A stretch of DNA of 60,000 bases from Symbiodinium natans (GCA_905221605.1 CAJNDS010002195.1:126001-186000), one strand, 5' to 3'; positions 1-11,220 are shown, counted from the stretch's first letter. A program made the numbers and translations. Notes: a model not told the origin generated them from the letters alone.

Positions 1-152
1 GACAGAGGACAGAGTGTCCCATCACACGTCTCGGTTGGAGTCCTTCTTGGCCGTCTCGTGGACCTGCGCCTGCGGCGTCAACTCCACAAGGACAAAAAAG
101 GCCGGAAAGCCGATGTCGGATCCTGCTCAAAGATCTGCTTTGCGAGATGCGC

Positions 153-3100
153 CTTGAATTCGTAGAGCTCGTAATGCATGCTCAGCAGGGCGACGTCCTG
201 CTCCCTCACATAGGCCTGCCGGAGCCCGTGGAGGAAAAACTGGGCCATGGGTCAGCAACGCTCAGCAACGCAAGGCGTCCTTCTGGTTTTACATTATCTT
301 GGAGTGTAACACATCTTTCATTGCGTGTCATGCGAGACGTGTCCATTTTGCAGGCGCCTGAAGGCTGGCGACTGCCTCTTGCAGCTCCGCCACCTTGGCC
401 TCGCACCAGGCTCCCCTTCACAGCCCCCCCGATCGCCCCCGCTAGGAAAGAAGATTCCCCCGCCTCGTTGCGGGCCAACTCCTGTGAGCACTCCTCCACC
501 GGCCGATATACTCAACTCATGCTTTGGAGGGGGGAGGGGGGGTGGGGGCAGGGCAAGCGCAATCGGATCCAGGAGTGGACACAGAACCACGTAAGAGCAC
601 CCCAACTTTACAACGTTTTCACAACGAACGGTCGCACCTCCGCCTGCTCTCACGCATTTCACACTCACGTCACTGTGTACTTCTCTTTTCTTTTCTTTGC
701 TTTTCTTCAGCCTTTTCTTACTCAGCTCATGCTTTGGAGGTTGGCAGGAGTGGGGCCGGGCAGATGCAATCCGGAAGTGGACAGACCTACGCCAGAGTGA
801 GCTTCTGCGCTATCCTGCCCTGCGCATGCGACGCGCGCGCAAGCGCGCGCCCTTGCTACTGGTTCACACAGTTGACAAGTCACGTCACACCACCCCGCAT
901 GCTAAATGCACAAGTCACTCCTGAGAAGCTGCAGCTGCGCATGCGAGATCTTGCTGCAGCTGGGCCTCAAAGGTGACAGAACCAAACAGAGAGCAGTCAA
1001 CAAAGCAAGTGTGTGTTGCCACATAGCACTTTAATGACATCATGGCCCTTGCCTTAGGGGGGGGGGGTCCCGAAAAAGTTACCGATAACATTTCCAGGTC
1101 TCTCGCCGGGCATCTGGGAAAAACATGCAAACCTACCCCACAATCCGTGTAACATTTCGAAGACATGAAAGAGTCAGAGAACTAAAGCACGCATGTGTAG
1201 GTCTTTGCGTGGGCAAGACACACAAGCTAAAATGTTACCAAGCCTGGGGCGGAGGGCTCCTGGTAACAACTCCGACCGCCAAAAATGTTTCCACGAAACC
1301 ATCGGTAACTGACTCAGCGCCTCCCCTGGGAAACATTTCCTAAAGCAGGGCCACATCACATCGATCAAAGGGCCTTCTCGGCTGCCCAACAGCTCTCTTG
1401 AGCTGTCTTGTCCTGAAACCCTGCCTCGCACACGCGGGCGAAAAGTAGAGGTGCAAAATTGCCGCTTTGACACGTGCGAGATTTGACCCGCGCGCCTGAA
1501 GCCTCAAGACGGCTTCTTTCAGCTCCGCCAGTTCGGCCTCCCATATGAGTCTCCCTTTGGTGAAGCCCCTGCTACAAACGTCCCCCAGCCACCTGGTTGC
1601 CAGCCAGCTCCTTCAAGTACTCCTCCACACACAGTTCACTCTTGCAATTGAAAACGCTGAAGCATGGCAAGTTCAAAGGACAAGGCCATGCAAGAGCCCT
1701 GTAAGACTCTAAGACGGATAAACTCGTTGGCCAGCTTCTATGTCACGGCAACATGTGCCCGTGGGCGCTGCACCAAGACTGGCTGTGTCACACCAGTCAG
1801 CTTCTGCTAGACACAAAAATTCGCTCCTGAGAAGCAGCTGCCGCTCTTGCGAGATCTCCCTGCAGCTCGGCCTCGAATGTATAACAGTAAAGAAAACAAA
1901 GCGGTCACCAGAGCCAGGCGCTGCCACAACACTTAAAATAAATGTTAGTCCGCTTGATCAAAGGCCTTCTCGGCTGCCCAACAGCTTTCTTTAGCAGCGG
2001 TCTTGTCCAGATGCCGTGCCTCCCAAAGCAGGCACCAAGTAGAGGTGCTGATTGCAACCTTGATGTGTCCGTGCTGCGCCTCGAGCCTCATGACTGCTTC
2101 TTTGAGCTCTGTCAATTCGGCCTCCCATGAGTCTCACGTTGATGAAGCCCCTGCCACACATGTCCCATGGCCGCCTGGTTACCGAGCAGCTTGTGCAAGT
2201 ACTCCTCCAGGGACCACTCGCGGTTCACTCGTGCTTTGGGGACATTGGGCGTGGCAAATAGCATCCCTGCCCGGCCCGTGCAAGAGCCGTCAGAGTAGTC
2301 TAAGACGGGCATTCTCGTTGTTCAGCTTCTACTTTACCCTGAGCGTGATGCGTGCGCAGGCCCTGTGTCAGGATTGGCCGCTACGATCTGCTACGTCACA
2401 CTAGTCAACCAGGGGCTCCGAGATAGCGGGAAATTTTGCTCTTAGGGTCGGGGCACCTCAACGAGACCTTCCCGCCGGCGACAAATCTGCGCAGCCCCGC
2501 AAACACGCGGCCACACACGGGACCCACCCCTCAAAGCGCAGGAAGAGGCCACCGAAAAGCGCCACATCGTTGCGGGATTTCGCGGGCCCAGGGCCCTCAA
2601 CGCACAGGAAGACCCCCCCACCCACTGACCCCAGGCCCCTGATGCCCGCGATGCGTGCGCAAGCCCGTGGCAACAGGATTGGTTGCTGCGTGACACTCAC
2701 TAGCTGACGCATCTGACTCTCAATGGCACCTCAACAGGACAGATCTGTCGCAGCCCTGCACCACCCCTGCACCCACGCCCTTGGCACGGAATTGCTTGCT
2801 ACCTGATACTCACTAGCCGTCCTGAGAAGCCGCTGCTGCGATGGCGAGTTCTTGCTGCAGCTCGGCCTCAGAAGCAAACGTGCATCACCGTAGCAGTCAC
2901 TGGAACAGCCACAAGGCTGATCAGCGGCCTTCTCCGCCTCCCAGCACCTGGCAGCTGCCTCAGAATATCTCAGAAGTCATGCATCCCACACATTCCCACA
3001 CGTAAGCGCCAGCAGAGGTGGCAGATTGCGACTTTGATACATCACGCAGCCGCTTTGACGGGCCTCAAGCCTCATGACGGCTTCTTTGAGATCCGACATT

Positions 3101-3709
3101 TCGGCCTCCCATATGAGTCTCCCGTTGATCAAGCCCCTGCTACAAACGTCCCCCGGCCGCCTGGTTGTCAACCAGCTTCTGCAAGTACTCCTCCACGGAC
3201 CACTCGCGGTTCACTCACGCTTTGGGGACTCTGGGCATGGCAAATTCAATCCGGGAGCAGACAGGGCCACGCAAGAGCCCTACAAAACTCTCAGATAAAC
3301 AAGCTGAATCAAGCTCGTGGGCTTTTACTTTGCTCTGTCTGCTGTAATGCTAATCGCAGGGATGCGCAGGGTCGCTCCTGAGAAGCCGCCGCTGCGCTCG
3401 CAAGCTCCTGCTGCAGCTCGGCCTCAAACGTGGAACTACGTAACGGAGCGGTCGCGAGCGCCACACGAGCTGCCACAGCACTGATCAGAGGCCTTCTCCG
3501 CTGATGTCTGGTCCAGAGCCCGGGCCTCCCACATGCAGGCGCTAAAAGTAGAGGTGCTCTTCATGTCCGGACATCAAGTAAGACGCGGACCAGGGCTGCA
3601 TGGAACTCACTTTTGAGAGCCGCCACATATTCATCACTGGCCGTGGTCTCCGGAACCTGCACGTTTGGGGAAGCAGAGGCAGGGGCCAGCTTCTGCTCCA
3701 ACGACCCGC
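153..3709 (-). CDS. Coiled-coil repeat gene, partial, many micro-exons
   Basis: I do not recognise the family; function unknown. Read on the minus strand, the gene has a more ordinary exon at 3709-3600 (SLEQKLAPASASPN, ending AALKSEFH), then sixteen micro-exons in four cassettes, then a further exon at 215-153 (AYVREQDVALLSMHYEL). Most micro-exons follow an AG, are a multiple of three long, sit in phase 0, and end at a GC or GA donor. The peptides (AELQQELASAAAASQ, VEEYLQKLVDNQ, AEMSDLKEAVMRLE, ARHLDKTAAKESCWAAEK) have the Ala/Leu/Glu/Lys spacing of coiled coils, so the product is probably a long rod-like structural or scaffold protein. Promoter, start codon and the 3' end beyond base 1 are not seen. 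In copies with a degraded acceptor an exon may be skipped. That the exons are spliced into one message is inferred from phase and order, not shown. Confidence 0.65.
358..1424 (-). repeat. Micro-exon cassette D (transcript-last)
   Basis: E5 is 1424-1374 (51 nt, AGFQDKTAQESCWAAEK, GC donor). E1 is 965-921 (AQLQQDLACAAAASQ, GA donor). E3 is about 502-464 (VEECSQELARNE, GC donor), with no clear AG before it. E2 is 399-358 (AKVAELQEAVASLQ, GC donor). The intron stretch shared with the other cassettes occurs twice here, around 513-590 and 721-795, each starting CTCATGCTTTGGAGG. Confidence 0.6.
1496..2019 (-). repeat. Micro-exon cassette C
   Basis: E5 is 2019-1966 (54 nt, ARHLDKTAAKESCWAAEK, GC donor), the fullest E5. 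E1 is 1871-1827 (AELQGDLARAAAASQ, GA donor). E3 is about 1630-1593 (VEEYLKELAGNQ); its acceptor is damaged and its donor is GT instead of GC. E2 is 1537-1496 (AELAELKEAVLRLQ, GC donor). The peptides differ from cassettes A and B mainly at positions that keep coiled-coil character. Confidence 0.65.
2080..2958 (-). repeat. Micro-exon cassette B
   Basis: E5 near 2958-2929 is diverged; only its 3' half (CWEAEK before a GC donor) is recognisable. E1 is 2866-2822 (AELQQELAIAAAASQ, next bases GACG, a GA donor). E3 is 2216-2175 (WSLEEYLHKLLGNQ, GC donor). E2 is 2121-2080 (AELTELKEAVMRLE, GC donor). The E1-E3 intron is much longer than in cassette A and holds about 500 bases of unrelated sequence (about 2330-2820). 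Confidence 0.65.
3064..3525 (-). repeat. Micro-exon cassette A (transcript-first)
   Basis: Four exons in transcript order. E5 at 3525-3493 (33 nt, ARALDQTSAEK) is shorter than E5 of the third cassette by an internal loss. E1 at 3422-3378 (45 nt, AELQQELASAAAASQ) is followed by GAGC, a GA donor. E3 at 3202-3161 (42 nt, WSVEEYLQKLVDNQ) is followed by GCGG. E2 at 3105-3064 (42 nt, AEMSDLKEAVMRLE) is followed by GCCC. All four follow AG. The intron between E1 and E3 carries a stretch around 3215-3310 that is also recognisable in the other cassettes, so introns were copied along with exons. Confidence 0.7.
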
Positions 3710-3712
3710 CTT

Positions 3713-5680
3713 CGCTTTGGATGGTTGGACTTCTAATTTGCGGGCGTCCTGACCCAGCAGCTTTTACGGGGCTTGAAGCTTGGCGAAGTGCAGAGCTCTT
3801 GCGTGTTGCCGTCCCGCCTCCCCTCCCAGAAGCATCGGCAAGGGAGGCCTCGGCAGATCAACTGCGAACTTCAAGCCTGGGGCCATGCAGCCTAGCCTGC
3901 AGGCTTGCGGTTTGGCCACTTTTCAAATTGCGAAAGCACAACACGGGTTTCAAGCACCCCACCCCCCCCTCCCCGTCCAAAGCCATGCAAACAACACACT
4001 TGGCTTGTCTTCTCGCCCTGTGAGATCCTTCTTTCTTCAGTCGCCCTGCCTGCAGCGAATCAATACGCCGTGCGTCCCACAAAGCCCTGCTTGTTAGGTT
4101 GCCATCTTTCGCATATCGCCACATCAGTCTGTCTGTTCAACTATGGTTCTTAGATTTTGTTGTAGTTGTCTAGATGGTAGTCACTAAAGCATATCATGAT
4201 ACACATGTATTTTGTATACATTTCTTGCCTCACGTGGGAAAAAAAGCACGTCACATCTTGGAAAGGGTGTTAGTGCTTCCTCGTTGTCGACTACCTGTTC
4301 TAGAACGTCCTCGAATCTCGCCCTTCTGTGCAAATTATTGGGCTATTGAGGGTTTTGCCATGGTCGCCTAACGTGGGGCGCGGGTTGGGAGCCTGAGCTT
4401 TCGGCTGCGTTTGGCATCGTTGAGACACACACACCCAATGAATTCGGTAACGACATGGAAACAGATGAAGAGTGAGAGCAGCACGTTCGACGGGTGTCAG
4501 ACCGAGCAGAACAAGCGAGTCAAAGCAACAGGTAGCGGATAGCACAAGATAGCACAAGCACAACAAACAATAACAGCAACAAAACAAACACTGAGGCTAG
4601 CCAAAGAAACAAAATACTTCAGGGCTCTCATGCCCAACTGCTGCAAGGCACTCGGCCTGGGACCCCCTCAAGCTGAAAAAGCACTTGACCCTTTTGACCC
4701 TCCCTCCCCCCCCAAAAAAAATGTGGCTAAAGTAACGTTAACATACTTTAACAACAGCGGTCTTCTTGTGAGGGACCTCTGACGACAATGTTTTTTGCAA
4801 TTCTCGGCCCTCGGCGCTTCCGTCGGTCCGGACTTGAATGCATTGACCGCCTTATGGACCTTCGCTTTAGGGCTGCGATGCAGCTGTGAAGCTCGCAACC
4901 ACTCCGAGCTAAAACCGGCTGGGCCGCTAAAAGCTCCTGACCTTCATCGGGGTCAGGGTGGCCAGGCTGGCAGCCTCAGCTTCACAACAACTTCATGGCG
5001 TCATCAGGCTCCACTCCTTGCAAGGCTCCAAGATCGCGGCCCTGGCTTCAGCATGGCCTCTGGCCTGACAGCGCGCATCAAATCACACAACACACCATGC
5101 AGGGCACCGAGCTTGCACGGATGACCCCGAGGAAGGCCCCGGCGGGTCGCGGCGTCACAAACGGTGACCCTTCCTGGCCCGGGCGCCGGTCACTCCCCGT
5201 GCACCAACTCTCCCCCAGTCGGGACCCCAAGCACTATGATCACTGTAGATGCTGTTCAATGCAAGACATGTCTTGGCTGCCGCATTGCCGCAGGCACGGG
5301 TGACCTTGGTCCAGTTGGTGGGTTCCAAGTCGAATTCTCTGTGGCCGCCTTGAAACGCACGCCTTGACGCGCATGTGCAGCGCATTTGAAACGCAGACGG
5401 GCCGCACTCTTGAACCGCGGCGGCGTTTGCGACCGCAATCGCAAAGTGGGCCTCGTGATCGGGGACCGTGAGATGGGAAGAACAACACTAAGGACTGCAG
5501 GTTGCGCAACAGGCTGCGCAAGGTGCCAGTCTCAGTCTGACACAGAAAGCGGGCCGGACCTCAGCCGCGTGAGATGAAGCAGGGGATGTCTGGAGCACGT
5601 ACAGCGATGGTCCAATCGGCGGCACAAACGGTACGAGGCAGTCGAGCTCCGGGCTGATGGTTCGTGACACCTGGTTAGAC
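3713..5680. other. Intervening region, no assigned gene
   Basis: No exon can be assigned with confidence. On the minus strand around 4800-4900 there is a basic peptide (KAKVHKAVNAFKSGPTEAPR) that could be an upstream exon of the coiled-coil gene; around 5000-5110 another weak minus-strand frame is open. Both lack clear splice edges. Confidence 0.3.
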
Positions 5681-5689
5681 CAAAATGTT

Positions 5690-5925
5690 CCGGTTCGGGC
5701 TCGGGTTGTTCGGATTCAAGTTTGGGGGTTCCGGTTCGGGTTCAATATTTCGGAGGAGGGGGCGGGGGTTCGGGTTCAAGTTCGGCTCAATTTCTTGAGG
5801 GGGTTTCGGTTCGGGCTCCGGATCGGGTTCGGGGGTTCAGTTCCGCTTCGGGTTGGGGTTCAGGCGGGGGAAAATTCCAATTCCGGCTCGGGTTCGAGTT
5901 CAGGTTCGGGCTCGGGGGGGAGCTC
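5690..5925 (+). repeat. TTCGGG-type degenerate short repeat
   Basis: About 235 bases of imperfect GGTTCGGG and TTCGGG units, read on the plus strand, including a run of G-rich spacers. The apparent Gly/Ser/Val-rich translations are a product of the repeat. It resembles a degenerate telomere-like or G-rich minisatellite but contains no clean TTTAGGG run. Confidence 0.7.
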
Positions 5926-7440
5926 GGAATGGGTTAGACAAAAAGCAGCATGTGAACTGCCAAGCGGATCTCAAACCAAAGTGTCAGACATGTTTGGCAA
6001 CCCACATGCTCGCCAAACTCCTGCCGAGCCGCCACCACCGGTTGCGATGCCCCAGGCAAAGGTGCTCTGAGAAGCGCCATGACCAACACAGAAAGCTCCC
6101 TTCACACGCCCAGACCCCGAAGCCCATGCCATAGCAACAGTAGCAATTTGCGCGTACGCTGGCTGTGTTTCACATACAGACCTTTATGAGCTTGTATGCA
6201 GCATATTTGAAGATACGATTTGCTAACAACTATAACTACTTTTTAGCCGTAGCTGATGATGTGCACAGCACTCTTCTGAGACTGATGGCTGGACAGGAGC
6301 TACCAAGCGCCGCCATTCACTGCATGCAAAATCTGGCTCATTGCTCAAGGACTGCGGTGCAAGAATCTCCCGACTGATTTTTCCTTGCAGGGAGGCGCGG
6401 TGTCGTCGGTTTCTGCGGAAAGGCTTCGCCCTCTAAGCATCGGCTCTCACTCTAGGTTGGGGACATGGCAGGACGAAGCATGACCTGTATGATGTGCTTG
6501 CATCCCAAATAATGTGGTAGCTCTCACTGCAAACTCGAATCGGGCACAGATCTCCTATGGGCCAAAAAAAGTGTTCGCAGTAAGAATCGCCCAGAAGTGC
6601 CATCCTGCAGGTTCGGGGCTTTTGGGACTTTGCCTTCCGTTTTCATCCCGAACCTCCAACAAGTCATTTTTGCTGGACGATTCTTTCGACGGATCGCCCC
6701 ACTTTTTAATGACCTTTCAGGGCAAATTTGTTTTGAGCCTGTGGACTTGCTCCTCCATCTCTGTTTCGAGATTGGTTTTGTTTGCCTCAAAAGCGCAAGA
6801 ATTCAATATGATTCACTCTGGCCGTGGATAGCCTCTAGCGAGTCAAAAAGGCTTTACCAAAGAGAGAGTGTGGCCGTGCCGGCCTGAATTGTCAACAGTC
6901 ACACAAAATGACAGAGTGACAAGAGTGACGGCCGTCATTTTCTGAACAACATCAAGCGCCGCAGAACACATAAAATAGAATCTACACTTAACGTCCAGGA
7001 GGGTAAACTGACAAAAATGAGAAGCAACCGCAAGAGTCCACCGGCCGCCGCGCGTCCCACGCTTGCTTTTTTTTGTCATTTCTGTCGTTCCTGTCATCTG
7101 CAGGGCTGGGCGGTCTCAGGCGCGTGCTGGAGCTGACATTTGCCGTTCCGCAAGCCATGGTGACGGAAAACTGGAAATCTCCGGAAATGACGAAATCACC
7201 GGAAATTACAAGAATGACAACAATGACAAGAATGACAAGTGTCATTTTTCTGGCGGGAAAAGCCATCAGTAGACCTCGGAGCTGCGGCGCGGCTCAGCGA
7301 GGCCCGGCCCTGAGCCGCCAGACTCGAGGTTGCAACTGTGTCTGGAGAAACTGGCCGGGCACCATAGAACACAGCAGATGATTGGCAATGAGACCGCGAG
7401 TCAAAACGCAATCATGCCGCTAACGCTGCTGCGCGACAGC
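5926..7440. other. Intervening region with weak exon candidates
   Basis: Plus strand, 6253-6377: after ACTACTTTTTAG an open stretch VADDVHSTLLRLMAGQELP could be an exon. Minus strand, 6785 downwards: after an AG comes ANKTNLETEMEEQVHRLKTN, coiled-coil-like, but it runs into a stop, and the neighbouring candidate starting at 6713 (VIKKWGDPSKESSSKNDLLE) would leave an intron of only about 10 bases. At most one of the two can be real. A 9-base repeat (AATGACAAG type) lies at 7211-7243. Otherwise nothing is recognised. Confidence 0.25.
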
Positions 7441-7444
7441 CCCC

Positions 7445-7609
7445 ATGGCTGCAAACACGCACCCAGTCGATTTGTGGTGCGTATTCATGGCCGACATGTG
7501 CACACGCGAGGATGACATCGCCTACAAGCAGCCGGGTGTGTCAGCGTTTGAGGTTCTGGCAGCCTTCAAGGGCTGGTGGTTGGCAGCAGCACGAGGGTGG
7601 AATTTCTGA
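7445..7609 (+). CDS. Possible exon, unknown protein (54 codons)
   Basis: An open frame starts with ATG (MAANTHPVDLWCVFMADM, then DDIAYKQPGVSAFEVLAAF and KGWWLAAARG) and reaches a stop at 7609. The composition (Trp, Tyr, Asp, Glu spread through it) looks like coding sequence, but I recognise no family. Against it, the minus strand over about 7780-7540 is also open in a protein-like frame (MNSVADEVKFGTSVAGTAVV). Only one strand is likely to be real and the sequence does not decide which. Confidence 0.25.
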   Translation: MAANTHPVDLWCVFMADMCTREDDIAYKQPGVSAFEVLAAFKGWWLAAARGWNF

Positions 7610-7999
7610 TGGGGACACGTCCCTACAATCCCTGGGCAATGCATTCACGACAGCTGTCCCAGCCACACTCGTCCCAAACTTGACCTCGTCGGCCACTGAG
7701 TTCATGAGCACGAACCGCATGGATGATAGTGAAAGACGAGATTTTCTTCCATCGTCAGCCGCCTCGGATTCCGCCCCACTGCAGCCATTGCCGGGCCACG
7801 CTTGCTGCCGCCTTTCACTGCGAAGCGTTTGTCAAGTTGAAAACCCTGTGGCTTCGGGAGGCCCTGGGCACGAATTGGTTCACAATGTCGGCTGCTTCCG
7901 ATAAAACTACTGTGCTCCATATAGGTCTGGACACGACCTGAAGGGGCGCAGCGCACCAAGACTCGAGATTTAAGGGGGGCCGCACCCGGCCCATCCAGG

Positions 8000-9590
8000 A
8001 TAACCGTTCATTCAACTGAGCACGCGTCCATCAACGTGAGGCTCTATACCAGCTGCCGTCAGCAGCCACTGGCACTCCACTCACCATGAACCGGTTCCCG
8101 AAGTCTCCACGGACTGTTGGTTTGGGTTTTGGCCCAACTATGAAAGTGTCGAGTCAACGGAATTGAAACATTACAAACACGAACCTGCAGAAAACTTTCG
8201 GGCAGCATCAGTAAACTCAGTAAACCCTCTCACAAACCCATAGTTCGAGTTGCTGTCGACTGCAGGAGGGCTGTAAACACAACCCTTATGCCCCTTCTCC
8301 GGCTGACTGGCGTTTGAAACAAAAAGGCCAAGATCTGGTCTCCTTCCCTTCGATTGGCCTGCTCCTCCGCCTCCGGCCGAAAAGCATCCGGAACAAGAAT
8401 AACCCTTTGCCTTTCACAACGCTTTCCCCACACCGCACTAGCCCGAAAGACAGAAAGACTGCGAAAGACTACGAGTGAAATTCCAAAAGCCCCAGCCTTC
8501 AAGATAGCCGCTAGTGGCCGGCGCCAAACGCAACCACAAACTCCGAAAATCCCGAAATCCCTATAAACCCTAAAGCGTTACAGGGCCTTTGAAGTCCGAT
8601 AAAATCACCCGGACTTTACTGTAGGAATTTGGGTCCTAAATCATGACGTTAAGGTTTCGAGCTTTTGGCCTTAGGTCTTAAGGAGTGGAGTGGGGTGGGA
8701 GTGGAGGAGTGGAGTGGAGTGGAGTGGAGTGGGCTAGCAGCAGGCAGCAGTAGCTGCAGCCGCCCACGCTCGTCATCTCGGGGTGGCTCCGTAAACGTCC
8801 TTGCCACCCTCCGGTAACGAGCCAAGTGCAAACCAAGCTGCGGCAAAACGGGGGAAAAGCAAAGGGAGGGGGAGAGAGACCCAGACCCCAGCTTTGAGTC
8901 ATCGTGGTAGCAAACTGTGCGATGGCTGTCGGTTAGAGCAAGGCGTGCTGGCCCCTGACAACCAGCCGTTCAGTCGGACAGGCTAGCAGCAGTTTTGACT
9001 GGCAACGCGGTAATGAGAAGTGTAAAATGCCGATTGGGAGCCGGAGGAATCAGTCACCCGGAAAAGCCGCGATAGGGCAAATTGGGCACTCGAATTGGTA
9101 TTTTGCGGTGGTGGGGTGGCCTCTTGGCCCCCTTACACCATCGTCCTGGCCAGCAGAAGCTCACCTCTCAATCAGAAAATTAAGGGGGATGGGGGCACGA
9201 AACACTCTTGCTTTGTTTACTGGGAAACCTCACTCAGACTGGAACCAATCTAATAAAGTTTAACCAACCCAAACTCTGAACCCAAATTTTTGACGATGAC
9301 TTCGATTAACCTGCAACACCACTCCGAAAAAGCTTTGAAACTCCACGTCTCATACCTCTTACAGTCTTTTTGCTTCTTACACCGAAAGCGCAAGGACCGC
9401 CAACTGATTAGCTGGCTAAAAGAGACTTACCACCAAACAACCACGCCATACTTCTTGTGAGCTTGGAGGCTCGTGCGTCCATACAAGTTACACTAACAGA
9501 CAGCTGCACAGTGATTGCAACCTTCTCTTTCACGTGCCAAGTTTTGAAGGTGCCAAGCTTCTTTCGTTGAAGCCATGCAGCAGGCAAGGA
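8000..9590. other. Intervening region, no gene seen
   Basis: No convincing exon on either strand. It contains a GGAGT simple repeat at 8682-8732 and single telomere-like fragments (TAAACCCTAAA near 8563). The remaining sequence is of ordinary complexity. Confidence 0.4.
8682..8732 (+). repeat. GGAGT/GGAGTG microsatellite
   Basis: About 50 bases of tandem GGAGT units with minor variation. Confidence 0.9.
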
Positions 9591-9881
9591 ACACCAATGC
9601 GCCGAACAATACTGTCGGCCAAGCGTTTGCGCAAAAGTCCAGAAAATGATGCTTCAAGCCTGATCAACCTTCGACCTTTCTGGGTTGTTTTGGACGCGAA
9701 CGCAGCCATGTTAAGAGAATGCCCTTCCACTTGGGTGAGAATGGCCACTTTCAAGTCGCACCTGCAAAGAAATGCTTTGGAACGCTGAACTGGACGAGAT
9801 GTGCATTGCATCCATTGAAAGCAGCCTTGCTATTCTTACTTCAGAAAGACATGTTGGAAACTAGTCGGTTGTTCTTCCCAG

Positions 9882-10832
9882 AGAAACCATACTGCCAGCT
9901 GTGAAAAGGCAATCCAATAGGAACTCGATGATTCCAGCTTCTGGACTGCTGTCAGATGTGCAGAAAGACCGCTCCCCAACCCGGGCAAGGAAAATTTTCA
10001 AAAGTCGCCCGCTTCTGCTTTCCCAATCCTTGGAGATGTTCCTTCTTAGAAGCTGAATGAAGACTCACCAGCTGATCTCTTCGTTTCTGCTAAAGCAGAG
10101 CTCGCGCAGCTGTCTCTTTTTCACTCCGCACTGAAGCCAAACACCAAAGTGTTCAGCAAGGTAAGAACAACCGCCCCTGCCACGGGCATGGGGCCTATTA
10201 CTCCGTTGCACAGCTCTTGCTCCTGCAAAGAACCCTAACAGTGACACTGGTGCACCACCTTTCGTGCCGGCAGAAGTCCGGCCCGTGTCACCCAAGCCCA
10301 AAAGTTGCGCAGGCGGCAGTGAAATCAAACGCAAGATGTGTCTGAGCACGATCAAACGCCAAAACACTTGGACAGCACTGAAGGTCTACAGGTTTTTCAA
10401 GATGTTAAGAAAATACCAGCTGAAACCTCTGGAGCACGCTTGCCTTAGTGAGCAACTTTCAAAAAGTTCTCAACCTTGGCTGTAATTTCGTAAGTCCACA
10501 ACGTGAGCCTTCTTGCAAGTGCCAATGACAAGGGCAAGACTCAGCAAACAACAGGCAATGTGCCTGCGAACGAGGAGCAAACCACTTCTAGCACAGCTAG
10601 CCATGCCCACACACTGGTTTTGTGACAGCTGATAAGACCTGCGTGCCGGCCTCCTCGGTACTCAAACCAATGGAAATCAGAAGACCAAGTCCTTGCGTTG
10701 GGCCCAGAAGACGTTGCTTTTGTCCCTCCCAGATTTCTATCAGGGGCTCATGCACTCAGTGTCCTACAGGGTTGAGAGTGATAGGAAGGAGGCATTCCCT
10801 CTGCCTCTTTTTGTCTTGGCTGCCTTAGAAAG
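9882..10832 (+). CDS. Unknown Lys/Arg-rich protein, partial, truncated at satellite edge
   Basis: At least four exons are supported by frame and splice edges. X1 is 9882-9984 (ETILPAVKRQSNRNSMIPAS; CGG before a GCAAGG donor). X2 is 10050-10160, after CTTCTTAG (KLNEDSPADLFVSAKAELAQ, ending KVFSK before GTAAGAAC). X3 is 10231-10312 (NPNSDTGAPPFVPAEVRPVS; GC donor). A later exon is about 10684-10832 (TKSLRWAQKTLLLSLPDFY, ending LFVLAALER before a GCAATT donor). X1-X2 and X2-X3 both join in phase 0. I do not recognise a domain; the X3 part is proline- and lysine-rich. An open stretch at about 9597-9720 (SSLINLRPFWVVLDANAAML) may be an upstream exon. The final donor lies 12 bases before the satellite array, so the array is either inside this gene's next intron or has cut the gene. 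No continuation was found beyond the array. Confidence 0.45.
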
Positions 10833-10979
10833 GCAATTGCTACCGGGGAGGCCACGCACAAGCGGACGTGACTTTTGCACACAAAAGCGGACCCAGAATC
10901 TGGCCTCGGAACAATTTCCTGCGCAAAGACCCGGAGCACATATGGAAAACCTTCTCCTGCGGAAAAAATACAGCAGAAA

Positions 10980-11220
10980 TTCAAGGAAAACCTCCGGAAA
11001 GTTCAAAAACTGCACGAAATCCCACGGAAACCCTCACGAAGGCCCTTGAGGAACCTACCAAAACCATCCAATAGGTTTTAACACATGCACGAAATCTAAG
11101 GAAACCCACGGAAACCCACGGAAACCCCGCGGAAACCCTCGCGAAACTGTAGGGAAACCCAGGGAAACCCTCCAGAAGCTTAACAAACATGAACGGAAAC
11201 CCTGCGGAAACCCCTTTATC
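10980..11220 (+). repeat. GGAAACCC-type degenerate block, short form
   Basis: Imperfect 10-14-base units built on GGAAACCC with CACG, CGCG or TCGCG spacers. The same short block is in unit 2 (about 12896-13136). The reversed strand reads GGGTTTCC, a telomere-like theme, and gives spurious Gly-Phe-Pro-Val open frames. Confidence 0.85.

Noticed and set aside
5657-6070. Gly/Ser/Val-rich frames of 71-137 codons
   Set aside because: Produced by the TTCGGG-type repeat; no signal or domain.
6604-6785. Two adjacent minus-strand exons (ANKTNLETEMEEQV and VIKKWGDPSKESSS) as one gene model
   Set aside because: The intron between them would be about 10 bases or include an in-frame stop, so both cannot be exons as read.
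8560-8575. True telomere or interstitial telomere array
   Set aside because: Only single TAAACCCTAAA-like fragments here and at 33333; no tandem TTTAGGG run in the window.
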